Part shown: positions 27,040 through 36,548 of the stretch, piece after piece
Layout: each line of letters begins with the position of its first letter
Numbering within the stretch: the first letter of the stretch is position 1
Assembly: GCA_938086785.1 (NCBI GenBank)
Contig: CALKCM010000003.1
Span: 91,104-155,103, forward strand
Reading direction: 5' to 3'
From: an uncultured Bacteroidia bacterium
Lineage (GTDB): Bacteria > Bacteroidota > Bacteroidia > NS11-12g > UBA955
DNA length: 64,000 nt
Notes under the pieces: model-generated
What the model saw: the letters and a program-made list of their open reading frames with translations, nothing else
What the model was told of the DNA's origin: nothing
Databases searched by the model: none
Made by a program: the position numbers and the translations under genes

Positions 27040-28797
27040 ATGAGTTTCTTAAAAACAATGTTGGCAACAATGGTGGGATTTTTTCTCTCCGTTTCTGTTG
27101 TGGTAGCTTTCTTTTTTGTAATTGTAATTGCCTCAGTTATTGGTTCAAAAGAACGCCCTCAAATATCAAATAAAACAGTCCTAGAGCTCAATTTAGGTTT
27201 GAATGTTTCGGACAGGGTGAATGAGGAAGATGGAGCATTGGTCGAATTGTTAGGTGAAAAGAAAATTCCTGTAGGTTTAGATAATGTTCTTTGGGGTTTT
27301 GATAAGGCAGCGAAGGATGATCGGGTAAAAGGAGTTCTTTTGAGATCTGATTTCTACTCAGGAGGTTTTGCAACCGCCAAGGAGATTCATGACAAAATCC
27401 TGGAATTTAGAAATTCCGGAAAGTTTGTTTATAGCTATGGCGATTTTTACACGGAGAAAGGATACTACATCGCATCGGCTTGCGACAGTGTGTTTTTAAA
27501 TCCCAAAGGAATCGCTGAGTTGAATGGCCTTGCCGCCAATGTGGTAATGTACAAAGGCATGCTAGATAAAATGGGTGTAAAGGTAGAAGTTTTTAAGGCA
27601 GGAACGCATAAAGGAGCTGTTGAGCCTTTTATAATGGAACGTTTAAGCGAGAATAACAGAACTCAAATAAGAAGCTATATAAGTGGAATTTTCAATACAA
27701 TGGCAAGGGGTATTGCCAAAGCGAGAGGACTTGACCCATCTGAAGTACGGTCTAATATGAATGAGTTTAAAGCCCAAAATGCCCAATTAGCCGTGGATTA
27801 CGGTTTTATAGACGGATTAAAATACGAGGATGAGATGCTTGAAATATGCAGTCGCGCTTCGAAAAGAAATAAAAAGAGTTTTAAAACCAGTTCTTTTCAA
27901 AAGTATAGCAGTGCCAATAAGGATCTAGGGAGCGGTTCCGATGAGATTGCCGTTCTCTTTGTAGAAGGTGAAATAGGAATGGGTGAGGGAGACTTGGAAG
28001 CGGGTATTTACAGCGCTTCTTTGGTTAAAGAATTGAAAAAGGTAAGGCTCAACGATAATATTAAAGCACTAGTGTTAAGGGTAAACAGCCCGGGAGGAAG
28101 TAGTAATGCCAGTGATATTATAAGTCGCGAGATTAACTTAATACGAAAAGCAAAGCCAGTCATTGTTTCTTTTGGTAATGTTGCTGCCTCAGGCGGGTAC
28201 TATATAGCCTGTTTAGCAGACAGTATTTTTGCTCAACCAAACACAATAACCGGTTCAATAGGTGTGTATGCCATGATGGCAAATACAAGCGATTTATACA
28301 AGGAAAAATTAGGTTTGGGTTATGAAACGGTAGAAACGGGAGACTATGCCTCTTTTGGTAGACCAGATAGGGGTTTAAATGAAAAGCAGCGCATATTTTT
28401 ACAAAATACTGTGGATATGATTTACGACGATTTTGTTGGTATAGTGGCTCGGGGAAGAGGCATGGAGGTTCCCGAAATTGAAAGAATAGCAGAAGGACAG
28501 GTTTATACGGGAACTAGGGCCCTGGAGCTCGGTTTAGTAGATGGCTTGGGTGGCTTGCAGGATGCTATAAAAGCTGCCGCTTTTAAGGCAGATTTAAAGG
28601 AATATCATTTGGTAATGATGCCAAGGATGAAAGGCGTTTTAGGACGTTTGTTAGGTGGAAGCCAGGAGATTGAAATAAATGCCGTTATTCCTACCTACTT
28701 TAAAAGCACGTATCATGAATTGAACAAGGTTCAACGATTAATTAAAAACCCCACACAGGGTATGATGATGATGCCTTATAGTTTGGATATTAATTAA
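27040..28797 (+). CDS. sppA: Signal peptide peptidase SppA (67K type)
   Basis: Membrane-anchored serine protease that degrades cleaved signal peptides. The 585 residues equal the long, tandem-domain form. One N-terminal membrane helix lies at about 12-35. The dyad is Lys191 in FKAGTHKGAVEPF and Ser384 in NVAASGGYY, separated by 193 residues, close to E. coli SppA. Both halves show the ClpP/crotonase-like fold, with VLRVNSPGGSS forming the oxyanion region. The ATG lies eight bases after a -7 element. It is convergent with hpf across a terminator. Confidence 0.95.
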   Translation: MSFLKTMLATMVGFFLSVSVVVAFFFVIVIASVIGSKERPQISNKTVLELNLGLNVSDRVNEEDGALVELLGEKKIPVGLDNVLWGFDKAAKDDRVKGVLLRSDFYSGGFATAKEIHDKILEFRNSGKFVYSYGDFYTEKGYYIASACDSVFLNPKGIAELNGLAANVVMYKGMLDKMGVKVEVFKAGTHKGAVEPFIMERLSENNRTQIRSYISGIFNTMARGIAKARGLDPSEVRSNMNEFKAQNAQLAVDYGFIDGLKYEDEMLEICSRASKRNKKSFKTSSFQKYSSANKDLGSGSDEIAVLFVEGEIGMGEGDLEAGIYSASLVKELKKVRLNDNIKALVLRVNSPGGSSNASDIISREINLIRKAKPVIVSFGNVAASGGYYIACLADSIFAQPNTITGSIGVYAMMANTSDLYKEKLGLGYETVETGDYASFGRPDRGLNEKQRIFLQNTVDMIYDDFVGIVARGRGMEVPEIERIAEGQVYTGTRALELGLVDGLGGLQDAIKAAAFKADLKEYHLVMMPRMKGVLGRLLGGSQEIEINAVIPTYFKSTYHELNKVQRLIKNPTQGMMMMPYSLDIN

Positions 28798-28822
28798 GCA
28801 CTGGAAGTTGACAGAACAAAAA

Positions 28823-28850
28823 AAAAAGCGACTCTGAAAAGCCGCTTTTT
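28823..28850. terminator. Terminator between sppA and hpf
   Basis: AAAAAGCG pairs with CGCTTTTT around a 12-base loop, with an A-run on the left and a T-run on the right. It is moderately strong and can act in both directions. Confidence 0.6.
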
Positions 28851-28854
28851 ATAG

Positions 28855-29160
28855 TTAGCCTACTTGAGTTGTCCGTTTTTCCTTATTTCTTTTTATTTGT
28901 TCTTTTAAGCTATCTACTGCGCCATCGGCAGCGGCCTCAAAAGTACGGGAACTATATTTCATGAAGAGTTGATTGTCCTTTAAATTGACTAATATTTCAA
29001 TAAATTTATTCTCCTTGTCTTCGTTGTTTTCTACTTTTAAATAAACGTTAACAGAAATGATACTGTTCTCAAATTTGTTTAATTTTTCAATTTTGTTGGT
29101 GATAAAGTCTAATAATTTCTGGTCTGCTTTGAAGTTTACTGTTTGAAAATTGATTTGCAT
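28855..29160 (-). CDS. hpf: Ribosome hibernation promoting factor, short form
   Basis: Binds the 30S decoding region and inactivates or stores ribosomes in stationary phase. The 101 residues comprise a single HPF/RaiA domain: INFQTVNFKADQKLLDFI, then KFENSIISVNVYLKVEN and a helix AADGAVDSLKEQIKRNKEK. There is no C-terminal dimerisation domain, so this is the short form. It lies downstream of xerC on the same strand, the usual order in Bacteroidetes. A 103-base segment bounded by an inverted repeat separates the two. Confidence 0.93.
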   Translation of the reverse strand: MQINFQTVNFKADQKLLDFITNKIEKLNKFENSIISVNVYLKVENNEDKENKFIEILVNLKDNQLFMKYSSRTFEAAADGAVDSLKEQIKRNKEKRTTQVG

Positions 29161-29171
29161 TTATGATTTAA

Positions 29172-29274
29172 TATTTTGAGATTTAACACGAGCAGGAGGC
29201 TATTCACATCCATCTGCCATTCAACCTGTAATATAGTATTCAGCCTGTTATTTTCCTAATAAAATCTCAAAATA
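29172..29274. repeat. 13-bp inverted repeat bounding the xerC-hpf spacer
   Basis: TATTTTGAGATTT at 29172-29184 is the exact reverse complement of AAATCTCAAAATA at 29262-29274, with 77 bases between. The right arm ends one base before the xerC stop codon (29276) and the left arm lies 11 bases before the hpf start. In the xerC-hpf transcript it could close a long hairpin. No flanking target duplication was seen, so a tiny transposon-like element is less likely. Confidence 0.6.
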
Positions 29275-29275
29275 A

Positions 29276-30148
29276 TCAGGCTTTATTACGTGGGTGGAGC
29301 TTGTGCATTTGCTTCAATTTTTCAATATTATTTTTGGTATACACTTGGGTAGCTGCCAAAGAAGAGTGTCCAAGAAGATCTTTAATAGCCATTAAATTTG
29401 CACCATTATTAAGTAAATGGGTGGCAAAACTGTGCCTCAAGGTGTGCGGGTTTGTTTTATGTGCAGAGCTAAACAGTTTTAAATATCTATGCACCTTTCT
29501 GTTCACAAGCATAGGGTAGTAGGCTTTTCCATTTTCACGTTCAAAGAGGTAAGATCCATTGAGGTCTGCATCCTTAAATGCATCCAGTAACTCGTCATGC
29601 AAAGGGATAATGCGTACTTTGTTTCTTTTCCCAAGCACTCGTATCTCATTCTTAGCCGTATCAATATCCTTAATTTTTATATTGATTAACTCAGATAATC
29701 GAAGGCCACAGGAATATAGCATGAGCAGCATTAATCGGTCTTTCTTTCCATCCTTCTGTTCATCCCAAGGAAAATTCTTAAACATATTAAATAAATCTAG
29801 CGCGGGAATGTCTTTAACAATTCGCTTTTCCAATTTTGGACTTGATATTTTGGCTAGTGGCTGGTTTTCTATGTTTTTAAAGGTATTTACATACTTGTAA
29901 TAGCTTCTCAGACTACTCAGCTTGCGATGTATGCTTTTTCCACTTATGCCTTGTTTTGACATGCTTGCAATCCACGTTCTAATTTGCTTAGAACGAATGG
30001 TTTCATCCCGGTCCGAAGAGGATTGAGTAATAAAGGCACTGAATTGTTCGAGATCTACTACATAGGCCTGCGCGGTATGCTCACTCATTCTTTTGTTTAG
30101 AGTGATGTACTTTATAAATTCCTTTATGTGTTCTAAGCCGGCTGGCAT
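29276..30148 (-). CDS. xerC: Tyrosine recombinase XerC
   Basis: Site-specific recombinase that resolves chromosome dimers at dif with a partner Xer protein. The 290 residues have an N-terminal SAM-like DNA-binding domain (about 5-95) and a catalytic domain with the complete set Arg150 (SCGLRLSEL), Lys174 (VLGKRNKVR), His235 and Arg238 (PHTLRHSFA), His261 (LGHSS) and nucleophile Tyr270 (TQVYTK). The ATG at 30148 follows a near-match -7 element (TACATTCG). It sits between rpsU and hpf, a conserved Bacteroidetes position that supports a housekeeping Xer rather than a mobile-element integrase. Confidence 0.93.
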   Translation of the reverse strand: MPAGLEHIKEFIKYITLNKRMSEHTAQAYVVDLEQFSAFITQSSSDRDETIRSKQIRTWIASMSKQGISGKSIHRKLSSLRSYYKYVNTFKNIENQPLAKISSPKLEKRIVKDIPALDLFNMFKNFPWDEQKDGKKDRLMLLMLYSCGLRLSELINIKIKDIDTAKNEIRVLGKRNKVRIIPLHDELLDAFKDADLNGSYLFERENGKAYYPMLVNRKVHRYLKLFSSAHKTNPHTLRHSFATHLLNNGANLMAIKDLLGHSSLAATQVYTKNNIEKLKQMHKLHPRNKA

Positions 30149-30243
30149 ACTATTCTCAACGAATGTACAGCGTTTTCATTCTTATTTTGGACAGTTTCAT
30201 GAACGAAAGAGAGGAGTGTATGAAAATATAGAAATTAAAGGGC

Positions 30244-30273
30244 ATAAAAAAAGCCACTCATTGAGTGGCTTTG
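30244..30273 (-). terminator. Terminator of rpsU
   Basis: On the minus strand AAAGCCACTCA pairs with TGAGTGGCTTT and is followed by a run of seven T, 18 bases after the rpsU stop. Confidence 0.85.
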
Positions 30274-30290
30274 TTATAATTTTTTTGAAA

Positions 30291-30485
30291 TTATTTAACG
30301 TTTTCTGCTTGCATTTTCTGCTTGTATCTCGCGCGAATAACTTCCATTCGGCGGCTAACACAAGGCTTTTCAAATGCTTGACGTGCACGAATTTCTTTGA
30401 TTACTCCTGTTTTGTCAAACTTCTTTTTGAATTTACGTAGAGCTTTTTCTAATGAATCGCTGTCTTTTATTGTTACCTGAATCAT
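30291..30485 (-). CDS. rpsU: 30S ribosomal protein S21
   Basis: Small-subunit protein near the mRNA 3' end/anti-SD site. The ATG at 30485 gives 64 residues starting MIQVTIKDSDSLEKALRKFKK, the canonical N-terminus; a longer frame from 30512 is not real. The basic middle (RARQAFEKPCVSRRMEVIRARYKQK) is typical. It heads the rpsU-xerC-hpf series, though a terminator separates it from xerC. Confidence 0.97.
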   Translation of the reverse strand: MIQVTIKDSDSLEKALRKFKKKFDKTGVIKEIRARQAFEKPCVSRRMEVIRARYKQKMQAENVK

Positions 30486-30544
30486 ACTTTTTATAGGGCT
30501 GCAAATATACAATGCTTTTTTTATTTAGCAAGATATTTTGAATC

Positions 30545-31687
30545 TTAATCTTTTAAAATATTTCTTGAGATCACTAATTTTTGAATTTCACTGGTTCCTT
30601 CTCCAATCGTACAGAGCTTGCAATCTCTGTAAAACTTCTCTACTGGGAAGTCTTTGGTGTATCCATACCCACCAAATATTTGAACAGCATCCGTTGCTAC
30701 TTTTACGCTCACTTCGCTGGCATAGTACTTAGCCATGGCAGATTCTGTAGTCATTTTTTGCCCTCTATTCTTTAAGTCAGCAGCTTGCAAAGTTAATAAT
30801 TCAGCCGCCTCAATTTGAGTAGCCATATCTGCTAATTTAAAAGCAATGGCTTGAAATTCGCTAATGGGTTTGCCAAACTGCTCCCGTTCCTTAGCGTATT
30901 TTAAGGCCGCTTCATAGGCTCCTTTGGCAATGCCTAAACTTAGGGCTGCTATAGATATGCGTCCTCCATCCAATATTTTCATGGCCTGAATAAAACCATC
31001 CCCTTCTTTTCCCAGCATATTTTCTGCAGGGATTTTACAATCTTCAAATATGAGTTCAGCCGTTTCGCTGGCTCGCATGCCCAATTTATTTTCTTTTTTA
31101 CCGCCGCTAAATCCGGGAGTTCCTCTTTCTACCACAAAGGCAGATATGCCGTGGCTATCTAGTAGTTCTCCTGTTCTTGCCAATACAACTGCAACATCTC
31201 CTGAGATTCCGTGAGTAATCCAGTTCTTAGATCCGTTTAATACGTATGAATCGCCTTCTTTTTTGGCAACACATTGCATTCTCATAGCATCGCTACCCGT
31301 ATTTGCCTCGGTAAGACCCCAGGCACCAATCCATTGTCCTGTAGCAAGCTTAGGAAGCCATTTCTTTTTTTGCTCTTCGCTACCAAATTGCAAAATATGT
31401 CCGGTACATAAACTGTTGTGAGCGGCCATACTTAATCCAATGGATCCACAGACTTTGGCCAGGCCTTGAATGGCCTCGGAATACTCGATATATCCTAACC
31501 CGCTGCCGCCATACTCTTCGGGAACTAAAACACCTAAAAGGCCTAATTTTCCCATTTCGTGAAAGAGTTCTTTTGGGAAGGTTTGAGACTCGTCCCATTC
31601 CATAATATTGGGGCGGATATGGCGTTCTGCAAAGTCAGAAACCATCTGTTTAATCATCTCGGTGTTTTCGGTTGTTTTGTAGTCCAT
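30545..31687 (-). CDS. Acyl-CoA dehydrogenase (short/medium-chain type)
   Basis: FAD enzyme that oxidises acyl-CoA to trans-2-enoyl-CoA and passes electrons to ETF. The 380 residues fit the family. Recognisable parts are the N-terminal helices, the FAD-binding beta domain with [13 protein letters not shown] and [10 protein letters not shown], and the C-terminal helices with the catalytic Glu363 in [11 protein letters not shown], the position used by short- and medium-chain enzymes. [20 protein letters not shown] is the adenine-contact region. Chain-length preference cannot be fixed by reading. Confidence 0.94.
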   Translation of the reverse strand: MDYKTTENTEMIKQMVSDFAERHIRPNIMEWDESQTFPKELFHEMGKLGLLGVLVPEEYGGSGLGYIEYSEAIQGLAKVCGSIGLSMAAHNSLCTGHILQFGSEEQKKKWLPKLATGQWIGAWGLTEANTGSDAMRMQCVAKKEGDSYVLNGSKNWITHGISGDVAVVLARTGELLDSHGISAFVVERGTPGFSGGKKENKLGMRASETAELIFEDCKIPAENMLGKEGDGFIQAMKILDGGRISIAALSLGIAKGAYEAALKYAKEREQFGKPISEFQAIAFKLADMATQIEAAELLTLQAADLKNRGQKMTTESAMAKYYASEVSVKVATDAVQIFGGYGYTKDFPVEKFYRDCKLCTIGEGTSEIQKLVISRNILKD

Positions 31688-31718
31688 TTTTAACGTTACA
31701 AAGGTACTATATTAAGGC

Positions 31719-33035
31719 TTAATTTTTACGTATAATCCATTTCGCAAAATCCTTCCATTTTGGTTTTTTGCCATACATTAAGATACCTACTCTGTATATG
31801 CGTGCAGAGAGCCATACCATAAATAAGAAGGTGGCAATTAAAATAAAAAATGATGTAAATATTTCGAGCCAAGAGATCCCAAATGCTACTCGCGCACTCA
31901 TGACCACTGGTGAGGTAAATGGGATGTAGCTAAAAACCTTAGCAATTGCTCCATTGGGATCCTGAAAAACGGCGCTTTGGGCAATGATAAATCCAAAGAC
32001 AAGGGGCAGCGAAACAGGAAACATAAATTGTTGGGTATCGCTGTCTTGGTTTACGGCTGACCCAATGGCTGCAAACAAGCTGCTGTACAGCAAATATCCA
32101 CCTACAAAAAACAGGAGAAATACGGTGATTATTTTGGCAAAGGGCAAGCTCTCTACCGATTGAATGAGGCTGGATACCGTATCATTCGCAATGGCTGTAT
32201 TTTCGCCACCTGCTGCTATTTCTTGATAAAAACTTGAATCTCCTGCGCTCAGTCCTAGAACCAAAGAAATGACGGTAATAAGGCCGGTTCCTAAGACAAT
32301 CCAGGCTATAAATTGGGTTAAACCTACTGCGGCAACTCCTAGTATTTTTCCAAGCATTAAATCAAAGGGCTTTACGCTGCTCACAATTACTTCTACAATT
32401 CTATTGGTCTTCTCCTCGATAGTACTGCGCATAACCATGGAGCCATAGATGAATATGAAAATGTAAATAATAAAGGCCATGAACATGCCAATGCCGCTTT
32501 TTAAGCCGCTATTGCTGCTCTTTAAATCGCCATCTAGTTTGGCTTCTAAGGTTTTAAATTTTACCCTTGGCTTTAACTCATCCAGTTGCTTGTTGGTGAT
32601 GTTTAGTTCTCCCAAACTTTGAGTAAAAATATCATCGGTTAAATACGATTGAAGACTACTAATCTTTGTAATAGAGGGTGTTTGACTGCTTATGAATTCT
32701 AAGCTATCAATGGATAGCCTATCCTTATCTTTAATGTGTAGCAAGGCCAAGTATTCGTTATCCAAGAGTTCCTTCATCTCTGTGGGATGGTCTACTTTAT
32801 GAAAGATAAAATTACTGAGGGTATCTTTATTTACGGCTTCGGATAGGATGTTATGTTCATCTAAGTAGTTTACCTGGGTGTATTCATCTGACTTACCACT
32901 TTGAACGGCAATAAATGCTACCGCTGCATAAAAAGCTACAAAAATAAGGGGGGTAATGAGGGTTAATAGAATGAATGATTTGTTCTTTATACGACTGAGG
33001 TATTCTCGCTTAAAAATGATGCGTATATTTTTCAT
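31719..33035 (-). CDS. ABC-2 type exporter permease (NatB-like)
   Basis: Integral membrane subunit of an ABC exporter, 438 residues. It has one N-terminal membrane helix (about 21-43), a large extracytoplasmic domain (to about 185), then a block of five or six helices with GSMVMRSTIEEKTNRIVEVIVSSVKPFDLMLGKILGV, the typical ABC-2/NatB coupling segment. Its ATG overlaps the stop of the ATPase gene by four bases (ATGA), so the two are translated together. NatAB exporters move Na+ or drugs; the substrate here is unknown. Confidence 0.9.
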   Translation of the reverse strand: MKNIRIIFKREYLSRIKNKSFILLTLITPLIFVAFYAAVAFIAVQSGKSDEYTQVNYLDEHNILSEAVNKDTLSNFIFHKVDHPTEMKELLDNEYLALLHIKDKDRLSIDSLEFISSQTPSITKISSLQSYLTDDIFTQSLGELNITNKQLDELKPRVKFKTLEAKLDGDLKSSNSGLKSGIGMFMAFIIYIFIFIYGSMVMRSTIEEKTNRIVEVIVSSVKPFDLMLGKILGVAAVGLTQFIAWIVLGTGLITVISLVLGLSAGDSSFYQEIAAGGENTAIANDTVSSLIQSVESLPFAKIITVFLLFFVGGYLLYSSLFAAIGSAVNQDSDTQQFMFPVSLPLVFGFIIAQSAVFQDPNGAIAKVFSYIPFTSPVVMSARVAFGISWLEIFTSFFILIATFLFMVWLSARIYRVGILMYGKKPKWKDFAKWIIRKN

Positions 33036-33931
33036 ATTTCCGATACAGTTTGTACAAATACTTCGTGAATACTGGGTAAGTTCTCTCTAAAAAGAACCCA
33101 ATCTGAATGAGCCTGAGCTTGTTGAATGAGGGTGTTTTTTTCTTTTTCGTCTTTGCACGACAGTTCATAAATAATGTACGCCTCTGGATTTGTTCTTTGG
33201 TTGATGCAATGCGTTTCGAACCATTTATGGGGAGCATTTGAACTAAAGCCCACTTCGTAGGTATGCTTATATTGGGCGCGCCTGATGTCGGTAGATTTGC
33301 CGCATACCACAATTTTTCCCTGATGAATGATGGCGAGTTCATCGCATAATTCTTCTACATTATCCATGCGATGGGTGCTAAAGAGAATAGTGGTTCCTTT
33401 TTTATTCATTTCTAGAACCAGCTCTTTTACTAAATCTGCATTTACAGGGTCAAAGCCACTAAAGGGCTCATCGAGGATTAAGAATTTAGGCTCGTGAATA
33501 ATGGTGCATAAGAATTGTACTTTTTGTGCCATCCCCTTGCTTAATTCCTCCATTTTTTTATTCTTCCATTCTAAAATATCCAATCGTTCTAACCAGTATT
33601 TGGCTCTTTTTCTAGCCCGATTTTTAGCTACTCCTTTAATTTCAGCAAAGAATAACAGCTGATCCCAAACGGACATTTTTTTATACAAGCCTCTTTCTTC
33701 AGGCATGTATCCCATGTGCTGGGTATGTTTGGATTCTAAAGGTTCTCCATTAAATAAAATAGTTCCGCAATCTGGCTTAGTTATGGTGGCCAACATTCGA
33801 ATGAGGGTTGTTTTTCCGGCACCATTTGGACCCAGTAATCCAAAAATACTGCCTTGGGGAATGGAAAGTGAAATGCAATCGTTTACGACACCAGACTCGT
33901 ATGATTTTTGCAAATCCTTAATCTCTATCAC
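33032..33931 (-). CDS. ABC exporter ATP-binding protein (NatA-like)
   Basis: Cytoplasmic ATPase of the pair, 299 residues. It has Walker A GLLGPNGAGKTTL (Lys40), Q-loop YMPEERGLYKKMSV, signature LSKGMAQKVQFL, Walker B FLILDEPFSGFDPVN and H-loop STHRM. The tail beyond about residue 215 resembles the DUF4162 regulatory part common in NatA-like proteins. It overlaps the permease gene by four bases. The PEERGLY motif is typical of the Bacteroidetes exporters paired with NatB-like permeases. Confidence 0.93.
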   Translation of the reverse strand: MIEIKDLQKSYESGVVNDCISLSIPQGSIFGLLGPNGAGKTTLIRMLATITKPDCGTILFNGEPLESKHTQHMGYMPEERGLYKKMSVWDQLLFFAEIKGVAKNRARKRAKYWLERLDILEWKNKKMEELSKGMAQKVQFLCTIIHEPKFLILDEPFSGFDPVNADLVKELVLEMNKKGTTILFSTHRMDNVEELCDELAIIHQGKIVVCGKSTDIRRAQYKHTYEVGFSSNAPHKWFETHCINQRTNPEAYIIYELSCKDEKEKNTLIQQAQAHSDWVLFRENLPSIHEVFVQTVSEI

Positions 33932-34005
33932 AGCTCGAAATTATATGCTTTTTAATGAACTGTTTTGGGCTATTCGATTAGTATAGTAAAATACAGGTCT
34001 AAGCT

Positions 34006-36540
34006 TTATGATTTTCTTTTTCTAGCGTACCATTTTTTACCAAGGTAAAATAGGAGGAACCCAACACCCAGAGCGAACAATACTTGCACCCAAGCGCTTA
34101 GAATTAAGAATTTGTGTAGGATAGATTTATGCTGCTTATTATCGATACCTACGCCGCCGTATTTGGCTACATGCGACATGAGGTTTACGGCTATGCTGCC
34201 ATCGGGAATATCTTTATGGCAGGATAAACAAACCCCTCTGCGATCTAGTTTCATGAGTTCTTGCCGATTTAAAGGCCTGGATCCGGAGAGGTGATGCCCT
34301 ACGGTTTGCAATTGTTTCCCGTTTTCGGTTAAAAAACGGCTCCAATCCATGTTTAAGTTCTCGATGCGGTTAAATTGGGTGTCTTTATTTTTAGGAATAA
34401 CTTTTCCGTTGGCATCCAATAGATCCATTACATAATCCTCGTTTGGTGGGTAAAATAGATCGCCACTGTTTATGCCAAATCCCATGGCTTTTGGATTGTT
34501 GTGACAGCTTTCGCAACTGCGTGCTTTAAGTTGTGTGGTGTGGGGCTGAACGGGTGCTATATCTATGGCTAATTGTCCGTCTTCTCCTCCATTTTCGCCA
34601 TGTTTAACCTTAAAAATATGGTTGAGCATGGCCATGTTGCCGTCTTTGTCTTTTACACTTACGGTGGTTTGGCAGCCGGGAACAGCTGGCGATACTCTGT
34701 TTTCGCCATTAACCACGAGGGGAGGGTCTTCCCATCGCAAAAAGCTGCGTTGCTCGGTTACATTTCCGCTAATGAGGTATTCTTTTAATTCCTCGAGTTC
34801 TTTCTTGCTCAAATCAGCATCTACGGTTCGGCCATTAGGACCGGCAGATTTAGCAATTTTCACCCAATCTGGCTTGGCTTTGGTTGGTTTTGAGTAATCT
34901 ATTTCTATATGGCAGCCATAGCACTGTGGCGCCCAGGTGGCGTGGCAAGCGTAGCATTCCATTTTATCGATATGCGATTGGGTTTGCACCATGGCTACTT
35001 TGCCGCCTTCGGTAAGTTCATCATTATCCGTGAGGTTTTTTAAGGGTTTATATCGTATGTCTTTGCCACCGGCGGAGAATAAAATCATTTCGTTGCCGTC
35101 TTTGACCACATGCGGCATGGGGTTTCCGCGGGCAGTTATGGCATATCCGTCTTTCTTTGGGTTTTCGGAACCCATGAGTAAATACTTGGCAAGTTCTTGA
35201 CTGACGCCTCGCGGTGTTTGATCTGTAATTTCGCCGGCTATCTCATCGCCGTAGCCTATGGGCAGCTCCCATGGGTATTTTTTGGGTGTTCCGTGGCAAT
35301 CTTGACATTCGATCTCTACGGCTCCCTGAATGGCTCCTACAAGCTCTCCGGTGCTGTGTATATCTCCACTGGTATGGCAATCTTGGCAAACCATTCCTTT
35401 TTTAAGATGCACATCTGGCTGGAGATGGATGTAATTTTTTTTGTGCAATTTAGATTGGTTTTCTCCGTGTCCCATAAATGGACTAGCGTAGGAGGTTTCC
35501 ATTAAACCCTCGTAGGATACTCCTATGCGCCGCCCGCGGTTGTGGCAACTGGTGCAATTTTTGGTGGGAACTCCAGTGTAGGTATTTCCATGCAGGGTTA
35601 CTTTGGCATCTCTGGTTCCTTGTATGGAGTGCACGAGCATATGCCCGGGTTCGTCTTTGGGTATGGTGGGATCGTTTCCTTCGTAAAGGCCTTTATTGGA
35701 GTAGGGGATGTGGCAGGAGGTACAGCCCGTTCCTCTAAAATCGCCTTCGGTTTTTGAGCCTCTTACCCCCAAGTGGCAGCGCTGACATTCTTGACGTAAA
35801 TATGTGTATACAGCAAGTTTTGGGTTTATTTTAACTTGATCTGCGGTGGGCGCCTCGGGCAGGGCTTTCATTTTCCCTGGAAATATTTGGGGCTCGGCCT
35901 TTTTTAAGGTGGCCATGTATTTCTTAAAGGTTTCTGTTCCTAATCGCTCGTGGGTACTCAGTTCATTGGTTTCTATATTGGCCACGTCGTGGTTGTATCC
36001 TTGGTCGCCTCCAAAGCCCCATACGGTTCCTTGGATTTTGCCGGCTTCGGTAAACATTAAGGAGGTGAACTGGGTGCTTACTTGTTCTTTGTGGCACATG
36101 CCGCAGGTATTTTTATTAATCCAGGGGCTGCCAGGGTCTGGATAAAAGTCTTTGGGGCCTTTATGGGTTTTAAAGTAGGCGGCGGTTCCTTGGTGCGCTT
36201 TGGTTTTATTGGTGCTTTCTGGGTTCCCTCCATGGCAAACCACGCAATCGTTGTTTTTAATGCCTGCGGTATCTGCGTACTTTAGAATGGATTGCATCAT
36301 TCCGGAACTGGTTTCACGAATATGTGCAATTCCTTCATGACATTTTACGCAGTTGTTATTGCTGTAATCAATCTCTAATTGCGCTTCGGAAACAAGGGCT
36401 GTGTTTTGTTTCTCCATTTCTGGACAAACGGATTTGGGAGCAATTTTGGCCTCTTTTTTCTGGCTATTGCTGCACTGTGTAAAGGTAATGATCCCAATTC
36501 CCACTATAAAAAGTGCATACAGAAGCTTTTTGAGATTCAT
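34006..36540 (-). CDS. Membrane-anchored dodecahaem c-type cytochrome
   Basis: An 844-residue extracytoplasmic electron carrier or oxidoreductase. Twelve CXXCH haem c sites start at Cys64, 99, 146, 252, 273, 329, 385, 412, 529, 540, 676 and 771. The N-terminus (LLYALFIVGIGIITFTQC) is a signal peptide, perhaps a lipoprotein signal with Cys23, though TQC is a poor lipobox. A single C-terminal helix (about 809-833) followed by KKWYARKRKS anchors it in the inner membrane. I recognise no named family: it lacks the layout of NrfA, hydroxylamine oxidoreductase or MtrC. No partner oxidoreductase, haem-lyase or porin gene is adjacent. A -7 element (TATTTTTG) ends eight bases before the ATG. The coding DNA looks richer in G+C than its neighbours. 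Confidence 0.9.
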   Translation of the reverse strand: MNLKKLLYALFIVGIGIITFTQCSNSQKKEAKIAPKSVCPEMEKQNTALVSEAQLEIDYSNNNCVKCHEGIAHIRETSSGMMQSILKYADTAGIKNNDCVVCHGGNPESTNKTKAHQGTAAYFKTHKGPKDFYPDPGSPWINKNTCGMCHKEQVSTQFTSLMFTEAGKIQGTVWGFGGDQGYNHDVANIETNELSTHERLGTETFKKYMATLKKAEPQIFPGKMKALPEAPTADQVKINPKLAVYTYLRQECQRCHLGVRGSKTEGDFRGTGCTSCHIPYSNKGLYEGNDPTIPKDEPGHMLVHSIQGTRDAKVTLHGNTYTGVPTKNCTSCHNRGRRIGVSYEGLMETSYASPFMGHGENQSKLHKKNYIHLQPDVHLKKGMVCQDCHTSGDIHSTGELVGAIQGAVEIECQDCHGTPKKYPWELPIGYGDEIAGEITDQTPRGVSQELAKYLLMGSENPKKDGYAITARGNPMPHVVKDGNEMILFSAGGKDIRYKPLKNLTDNDELTEGGKVAMVQTQSHIDKMECYACHATWAPQCYGCHIEIDYSKPTKAKPDWVKIAKSAGPNGRTVDADLSKKELEELKEYLISGNVTEQRSFLRWEDPPLVVNGENRVSPAVPGCQTTVSVKDKDGNMAMLNHIFKVKHGENGGEDGQLAIDIAPVQPHTTQLKARSCESCHNNPKAMGFGINSGDLFYPPNEDYVMDLLDANGKVIPKNKDTQFNRIENLNMDWSRFLTENGKQLQTVGHHLSGSRPLNRQELMKLDRRGVCLSCHKDIPDGSIAVNLMSHVAKYGGVGIDNKQHKSILHKFLILSAWVQVLFALGVGFLLFYLGKKWYARKRKS

Positions 36541-36548
36541 ATCTTTGT

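Noticed and set aside
29276..30148. XerC as a mobile-element integrase
   Set aside because: It sits in the conserved rpsU-xerC-hpf context and has the housekeeping Xer layout.
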